From: Bombyx mori
Taxonomy: Eukaryota > Arthropoda > Insecta > Lepidoptera > Bombycidae
Length of the DNA stretch: 64,000 nt
Assembly: GCF_030269925.1 (NCBI RefSeq)
Contig: NC_085131.1
Coordinates: forward strand, 7,797,501 to 7,861,500
Direction: 5' to 3'
The notes beneath the pieces were generated by a model. That model saw only the letters and a list, made by a program, of their open reading frames with translations. It did not search any database and was not told the origin of the DNA. Below, piece after piece: positions 60,101 through 64,000 of this stretch (position 1 is the stretch's first letter; each line of letters begins with the position of its first letter). A program made the position numbers and the translations under genes.

Positions 60101-60121
60101 CTGTGAAATTGAGAGTGCAAT
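46022..60121 (+). CDS. Sidestep-like immunoglobulin-superfamily cell-surface protein, partial (eight exons)
   Basis: Eight exons join in frame into 1248 nt (416 codons) without a stop: 46022-46154, 50491-50699, 52041-52151, 54752-54958, 56821-56966, 58555-58705, 59244-59374 and 59962-60121. Every junction has GT/AG ends and matching phase. The product holds four Ig domains, each with its paired cysteines: LPCDV/YRCRV, LICEV/FKCRA, IRCVS/IKCVA, FECNV/YTCKA. The first domain ([20 protein letters not shown], then [20 protein letters not shown]) resembles the Sidestep family of arthropods. In Drosophila, Side proteins are membrane ligands or receptors of Beaten-path proteins and steer motor axons and synaptic partner choice. 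The N-terminal signal peptide and the later extracellular, membrane and tail parts are not in the window. Which Side paralog it is cannot be told from here; another Ig adhesion family is possible but less likely. Confidence 0.85.
47457..47770 (-). repeat. Bm1 SINE, head missing
   Basis: TTTTTTTATTGCTGACATGGG to ACACGATGTTATTCCTTCAC, with a small insertion (AAGTTAGTCAAGTTATATAAG). The tRNA-like head is lost. Confidence 0.9.
47855..48480 (+). repeat. Two decayed Bm1-like remnants
   Basis: 47855-48030 keeps GCGGCGAAGCAGTTATGGGT and GTGATGTCTATGAGTTCCGG; 48340-48480 keeps GGACAGCCGTTATACGATTG and CCACTTACCACAAGCTG. Both are heavily mutated, so older than most copies in the window. Confidence 0.55.
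48819..49253 (-). mobile_element. Non-autonomous Helitron, GGGACCTCTAG family
   Basis: On the minus strand A|TCTATATATTAATACGTGAA at the 5' end and GTCGAATTTCGACTACTGCG-GGACCT-CTAG|T at the 3' end. The 3' end contains a hairpin (GTCGAATTTCGAC). Both insertion bases are preserved. It lies in the first recognised intron of the sidestep-like gene. Confidence 0.82.
50235..50435 (+). repeat. Decayed Bm1 SINE
   Basis: CCTATTTGTGCCGTGAAG, GTCTGAAGATGGGTGCATGG and AATAACCACACGAGTTGACC follow Bm1 order with many changes. It ends about 55 bases before the next exon. Confidence 0.6.
50491..50699 (+). CDS. Sidestep-like exon b (second half of Ig1)
   Basis: Encodes [40 protein letters not shown] and [13 protein letters not shown]. 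The DxGxYxC signature closes Ig1. Donor ATCG|GTGAGA leaves phase 1; the G joins TG of the next exon (Val). Confidence 0.88.
51154..51310 (-). repeat. Bm1 SINE, short tail-end fragment
   Basis: T-run, TTTATTGCTTAGATGGGTGA, ACGAGCTCACAGCCCACC to AAGGTCTCAGTACAG, followed by a small CAGTTA tandem. Confidence 0.87.
51910..51966. repeat. Short AT-rich tandem repeat
   Basis: TTAATCTAGTTAAATTAA units of about 20 bp, three in a row. Confidence 0.8.
52041..52151 (+). CDS. Sidestep-like exon c (first half of Ig2)
   Basis: Encodes [20 protein letters not shown] and [15 protein letters not shown]. The VPP start of the second Ig domain follows directly on Ig1. Donor GGAG|GTTAGT, phase 1. Confidence 0.88.
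52207..52475 (-). mobile_element. Non-autonomous Helitron, related to the 20.8-22.5 kb and 62.1 kb copies
   Basis: CTAG preceded by A at the left, TTAGAAATTATATTTAAATA, ATCGATTTATCGCCCCCGAA and GTTGGAGCCGTTTCTGAGAT at the right. The flank ACAAGAATTGCCCGTTTAAA after it is also shared by the 21-kb copies. Confidence 0.75.
54171..54310. repeat. GA microsatellite and possible LINE 3' end
   Basis: (GA)n at 54171-54199, followed by TACAGTTTATTGCACACC and GGCGGTCTTATCGCCAAACG, which look like the 3' part of a lepidopteran LINE. The second assignment is from memory and weak. Confidence 0.4.
54752..54958 (+). CDS. Sidestep-like exon d (second half of Ig2)
   Basis: Encodes [40 protein letters not shown] and [20 protein letters not shown]. 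Contains the core tryptophans and the second cysteine of Ig2. Donor AATC|GTGAGT, phase 1. Confidence 0.9.
55141..55370 (+). repeat. Interspersed repeat, family 2, sense copy
   Basis: GGGCTCGACGAACGAATTAA, TCTCGCCGGATCTTCTCAGT, GTGGTAGATTCTGCGAAGC, CTCAAGGCTATCAGCATAGG and an A-run at the end. Confidence 0.8.
56497..56770 (-). repeat. Interspersed repeat, family 2
   Basis: T-run, CTACCTATGCTGATAGCC, CTTCGCCCTAACGTGTCAGT, CCACTGAGAAGATCCGGCGA and GTTCGACGAGGACGGTGACC. It ends only 50 bases before the next exon. Overlapping open frames are shadows. Confidence 0.85.
56821..56966 (+). CDS. Sidestep-like exon e (first half of Ig3)
   Basis: Encodes [40 protein letters not shown] and NRSFSKNM. First cysteine and tryptophan of Ig3. 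Donor ATG|GTAAGC, phase 0. Confidence 0.88.
57070..57278 (-). repeat. Bm1 SINE, 5'-truncated
   Basis: T-run, TTATTGTATACATGGGTGG, ACGAGCTCACAGCCCACC to AAATAGGCGGAGTGGTGG. Confidence 0.9.
57449..57822 (+). repeat. Bm1 SINE, near full length with internal deletion
   Basis: The tRNA-like head is present (GTCGTCATGGCCCAAACGAT, TATTCGAATTCCGCAGG). About 60 bases after the head are missing, so it jumps to CACGATTGACTTCCACGG. It ends CATCTAAGCAATAAAAAA. Confidence 0.88.
58154..58318 (-). repeat. Bm1 SINE, tail-end fragment
   Basis: T-run, TTATTGCTTAGAAGGGTAG, ACGAGCTCACAGTCCACC to GCCCCACCCTTCAAACC. Confidence 0.88.
58555..58705 (+). CDS. Sidestep-like exon f (second half of Ig3)
   Basis: Encodes [40 protein letters not shown] and [10 protein letters not shown]. 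Second cysteine of Ig3. Donor GTAT|GTAAGT, phase 1; the T joins AT (Tyr). Confidence 0.88.
58706..59243 (+). other. Intron of sidestep-like gene
   Basis: Occupied largely by a family 2 repeat (58747-59052). Acceptor TTTAATTATGACAG. Confidence 0.75.
58747..59052 (-). repeat. Interspersed repeat, family 2, with internal T-run
   Basis: CCCTACCTATGCTGATATCC, AACGTGTAGGTGAGCTCACG, then after CTAACACTGGCCCC a run of about 20 T and a repeated CACTGGCCC before CTAGCAAGAGCAGTGC. It continues to GACGAGGATGGTGACCGGTG. Confidence 0.85.
59244..59374 (+). CDS. Sidestep-like exon g (first half of Ig4)
   Basis: Encodes [40 protein letters not shown] and YHN. First cysteine and tryptophan of Ig4. Donor AAT|GTAAGT, phase 0. 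Confidence 0.88.
59375..59961 (+). other. Intron of sidestep-like gene
   Basis: No repeat recognised. Acceptor GATTAATTTAG. Confidence 0.7.
59962..60121 (+). CDS. Sidestep-like exon h (second half of Ig4)
   Basis: Encodes [40 protein letters not shown] and [13 protein letters not shown]. The GxYxC signature closes Ig4. Donor CAAT|GTAAGT, phase 1; the continuing exon lies beyond 64000 or was not recognised. Confidence 0.88.
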
Positions 60122-60345
60122 GTAAGTACGTATGTACTTCTATGTTTGATTCTGTTAATGCTCAGCATTATCGATTGTAAATTGAATTAAACGTGGCAAT
60201 CCAGTGATTGAGACACCATTTACTTTGCTTTCTATGTCTGGATCGCTACGTTCTTTTACGCTAATCCCACAAATTGGGTATGGCACAATTTTGAATAAAA
60301 ATATAGTTATGTATATACCTTATACCTTTAAACGATCAATTCTTG

Positions 60346-61349
60346 TCTAATATATAAAATTCTCGTGTCACAGTTTTCGTTGCCATACTCCTCCGAAACG
60401 GCTTGACCGATTTTGATGAAATTTTTTGTGCTTATCCGGTATCTATGAGAATCGGCCAACGTCTATTTTTCATCCCCCTAAATGTTAGGGGTAGTCCACC
60501 CCTAATTTTATTTATTTATTTTTTAGACAAAAATTTTAATTTCTATTTTTTTATGATACAACATACAAAAATACATACAATCCTCAATTTTCATCCTTCT
60601 ACGATCAACCCTTATTTTTTAATAGCCATTTTAGTAATTTAATAATTTTTCGTCTCCGGTCGAAAACTGATCAATCGTCATTTAATTAGTTATCCCCGCC
60701 AGATGTCTCCAGGTGTCACTTCTGACCCAGTAAACAGCACGGAGTAGGGATGAGAACGAAGCCGGTCTCCTTTCTTTCTCACTCCCTACACAGTTGTCGG
60801 CCATCATTATTGTTTATGCATCAAGTGTAGTAGTAACGTTGACAATTATTATTTTGCTATCTCAGTGTAACTCTCATATTAACTTTTAATCATTCCTATT
60901 TTATCAATAATAATTAAATTATCAATTTTGAGTGTATTTTGCACGATTAGTTAATCAAGTGATTTTATAACCTCAAAAGTACTCAAACCATCCAGTTTGT
61001 TTGTGTTAGCTAAAGATGGACTAACAAAAAATGTTGTTCACGCTATAGCATTAAGAGATTGATATTGTTTAATTGTGTTACTGTCGTAATTGTTTAATTA
61101 ATGATATATAATTTTAAGGAATAAATTATAATAACTTAAAAATAATGTTTGCCTTTTGTTATTTTTATATTCCCTCATCGTTCACAGCGCTCCATGCTTA
61201 TTTCACGCATATACCACATTCTTACATACATACAATATACACATTCTAACATACATACATACTTACAATAAGTAAGCTATTTTTTGTCTACACTAGAAAT
61301 TACTAGGAAATGATTTATATGGCAAAACAACGTTTGCCGGGTCAGCTAA
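60346..61349 (+). mobile_element. Helitron, GGGTCAG-CTRR family, with helicase remnant
   Basis: Starts TCTAATATATAAAATTCTCG and ends GTTTGCCGGGTCAG-CTAA followed by A. Internally, 60985-61062 encodes KPSSLFVLAKDGLTKN and ends IALRD-stop, the last residues of a Helitron helicase, with the rest of the protein lost. So it is a deletion derivative of an autonomous Helitron. It lies in the intron downstream of exon h. Confidence 0.8.
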
Positions 61350-61883
<534 letters not shown>

Positions 61884-62102
61884 TTATATATATAATTATC
61901 ACTTTTAATAAATGAAAACAATTAATGTTTGGTGTTTTGTTATTTTTAAACAACATTCCCTCATCGTTCACAGCGCTCCAGGCCTTTTTCACTCATATTC
62001 CACATCCTTATACACTTCCAATAAGTTAGTAATTTTTTTTCTACACTAGAAATTCTCTAGAAATCTTATATATGGCAAGACAACGTTTGCCGGGTCAGCT
62101 AG

Positions 62103-62500
62103 TATATATATATAATCTGAATCTCCGAAACGGCTCCAACGATTTTTATAAAATTTAGTATACAGGGGATTTCGGGGGCGATAAATCGATTTCGCTACGA
62201 TTTATTTTCAGAAAATGTTGTTTTGTTCGTGTTTTTAATAATCAACTTTATCAATAATCAACTTTATGACTCTTCCCGACATCTATTGGCGAATAATAAT
62301 ACTATTTTTCATAATCGAGAGCAACTAACTGCTTTTCAGCAGATGGCGATGTTAAGCCACCCGAAGCCACTTAACAATGCCTATACGCTCTTGGAATATT
62401 TCATCATTTTATCAATATGTAATTCGTATTTAGATATAATTTCAAAAAAATACAATTTATCAACAAAAAAAAATCCGGGCAAAGCTCGGTCATCGTCTAG
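62103..62500 (+). mobile_element. Non-autonomous Helitron, GGTCATCGTCTAG family (sense copy)
   Basis: After a TATATA run it has A|TCTGAATCTCCGAAACGGC, GGGGGCGATAAATCGATTTC and ends CGGGCAAAGCTCGGTCATCG-TCTAG|T. It is the inverse counterpart of the copies at 20.8, 21.9 and 52.2 kb. It begins where the previous Helitron ends. Confidence 0.83.
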
Positions 62501-62704
62501 TGTTAATTAAGCTAGCAGCTTTATACGTTCATTTAACTGATAGAGGTCTAAGTCATTAAACAAGGTTAAGGACCTTAAAATAGAGGACATATTATATTAG
62601 AAAATATATCACGCTGCTATTAATAATGATAAAACTATAATAATTTACTGATTTGGCTACAAGAACTATTATTAGCTAGAACTTAAATATACGTACGTAA
62701 TACT

Positions 62705-63007
62705 TACTTAGCAAATGTTCACGATTGACTTCCACGGTGAAGGAATAAAATCGTGTAATAAAAATCAAACCCGCAAAATTATAATTTGCGTAATTACTGC
62801 TGGTAGGACGTTTTGTGAGTTCGCACGGGTAGGTACTACCATCCTGCTTATTTCATCCGTGAAGCAGTAATGCGTTTCGGTTTGAAGGATGGGGTAGCCG
62901 TTGTACTGTTCAAAAACTGACACCTTAGAACTCACATGGGCTCCGGTAACCGCTTAACATCACTAGGGCCGTGAATTCGTTCAACCAGCTAAGCAATAAA
63001 AAAAAAA
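62705..63007 (+). repeat. Bm1 SINE, head missing
   Basis: ACTTAGCAAATGTTCACGAT, CTTCCACGGTGAAGGAATAA through the body to CCAGCTAAGCAATAAAAAA. It lacks about 40 bases around the CTCAAGGTGGGTGGCGC region. Confidence 0.88.
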
Positions 63008-63139
63008 TTTTTGTCAATTTCAAATCAAGGGTCCAGGACTTTTAATATCGAAACTCATAATAATATCATAGTAACGCCTTGAAGTGTACCAAGAAATTTT
63101 ATTCTGATTTCATAATGATTCATAAAATATAGAATACTA

Positions 63140-63530
63140 CTAGCTGACCCGGCAAACGATGTTTTGCCATATATAAAATTTCTAGGAAATTTATAGTGTA
63201 GAAAAAAAAAACTAACTTATTGTAAGTGTGTAAGGATGTGGTAGATGAGTGAAAGAGGCATGTAGCGCTGTGAACGATGAAGGAATATAAAAATAACAAT
63301 ACCTCATTCAACCACATAATGTCTCATTATAACAAAAACAAAAAATTGTCCAAAAAATAAAAAATAAATCTTAGGGGTGGACAACCCTTATCACATAAGG
63401 GTATGAAAAATAGATAGTAGCCGATTCTCAGGCTTACTGAATATGCATAAAAAATTTCATGAGAATTGGTCAAGCGGTTTCGGAGGAGTATGGAATTTAA
63501 CATTGTGACACGAGAATTTTATATATTAGA
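63140..63530 (-). mobile_element. Non-autonomous Helitron, GGGTCAG-CTAG family (inverse copy)
   Basis: On the minus strand it starts TCTAATATATAAAATTCTCG and ends GTTTGCCGGGTCAG-CTAG|T, the same ends as 60346-61349. No helicase remnant remains. Confidence 0.83.
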
Positions 63531-64000
63531 AGTATCTTTCATAGGAAACTTTTAATTATTTTATTAGTAAATGACTAAAACGATATGAATGAAAAATCCT
63601 CTTGATGATATTTCCACGAACACTGCTACCAAATTTTATTTTATCTGCGAGATTATGTACATATTCGGAAGTGAATTTCATGGAATCTTACAAAAAAAAA
63701 ATCAGTATCAAAAAACAGTATTAGTAGGTGGAATTATTATCCTCGTTATCAAAAAACAGGCATCGTTAGACCAGCAACGGTTTCCGGATTGGTATTCCGT
63801 GAAAATTAAAATGCTGCTATGGACAGAAAGTGGAACACCATTCCATATAATCTTAAATAACCACGATTATGGCATTCACTTAATTATATCCATGGACACC
63901 ATTATCTATGTGTGTGTGGATTGTGAGCTTGTTCACCCGTATATGGCATTAAAAATTCAAATGAATAATGTTAATGTCTCTTGCCGCTTTGGACTGTTTG
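63531..64000. other. Non-coding DNA at window end
   Basis: AT-rich, nothing recognised. If the sidestep-like gene continues, this is intron. Confidence 0.4.

Overview
The window is almost certainly nuclear DNA of a silkworm (Bombyx mori or a very close relative such as B. mandarina). The argument is the repeat content: about thirty intact, truncated or decayed copies of the tRNA-derived SINE Bm1, several families of lepidopteran Helitrons (5' TC, 3' CTAG, inserted between A and T), a mariner element, an RTE-like LINE end and LTR elements. There is no bacterial-style gene organisation; coding sequence is sparse, AT-rich and split by introns.

Layout. From 1 to about 46 kb I see no convincing host exon. 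This part is intergenic or a long 5' intron filled with mobile DNA: scattered Bm1 copies; a complete Ty1/copia retrotransposon on the minus strand (12657-17046) with two identical 146-bp LTRs, a 5-bp target duplication and an unbroken 1309-codon gag-pol frame, nested inside a Bm1; a tandem pair of Helitrons with an RTE-type LINE fragment between them (20.8-22.5 kb); a mariner with a damaged transposase (23.0-24.3 kb); an inverted pair of Helitrons with a Bm1 inside one (25.5-27.2 kb); and a compact non-autonomous LTR element (35898-37686) whose two 393-bp LTRs read as identical and whose interior is largely two minisatellites (21-bp and 27-bp units).

From 46022 to 60121 on the plus strand lie eight exons of one host gene. 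They splice in frame into about 416 codons encoding four immunoglobulin domains of the Sidestep type, a family of neuronal cell-surface proteins that in Drosophila bind Beaten-path proteins and guide motor axons. The 5' end (signal peptide) and the 3' end (further extracellular sequence, membrane segment, tail) are not found in the window. Its introns carry Bm1, Helitron and other repeats.

From 60.3 kb to the end, three Helitrons lie end to end, with a fourth further on in inverse orientation. One carries the C-terminal part of a Helitron helicase, broken by a retroposon with a 98-nt A tail.

The repeats form datable layers: the copia, the compact LTR element and the long-tailed retroposon look recent, whereas many Bm1 copies are strongly decayed. 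The least ordinary item is the compact LTR element with internal minisatellites and CRE/AP-1-like sites in its LTRs.
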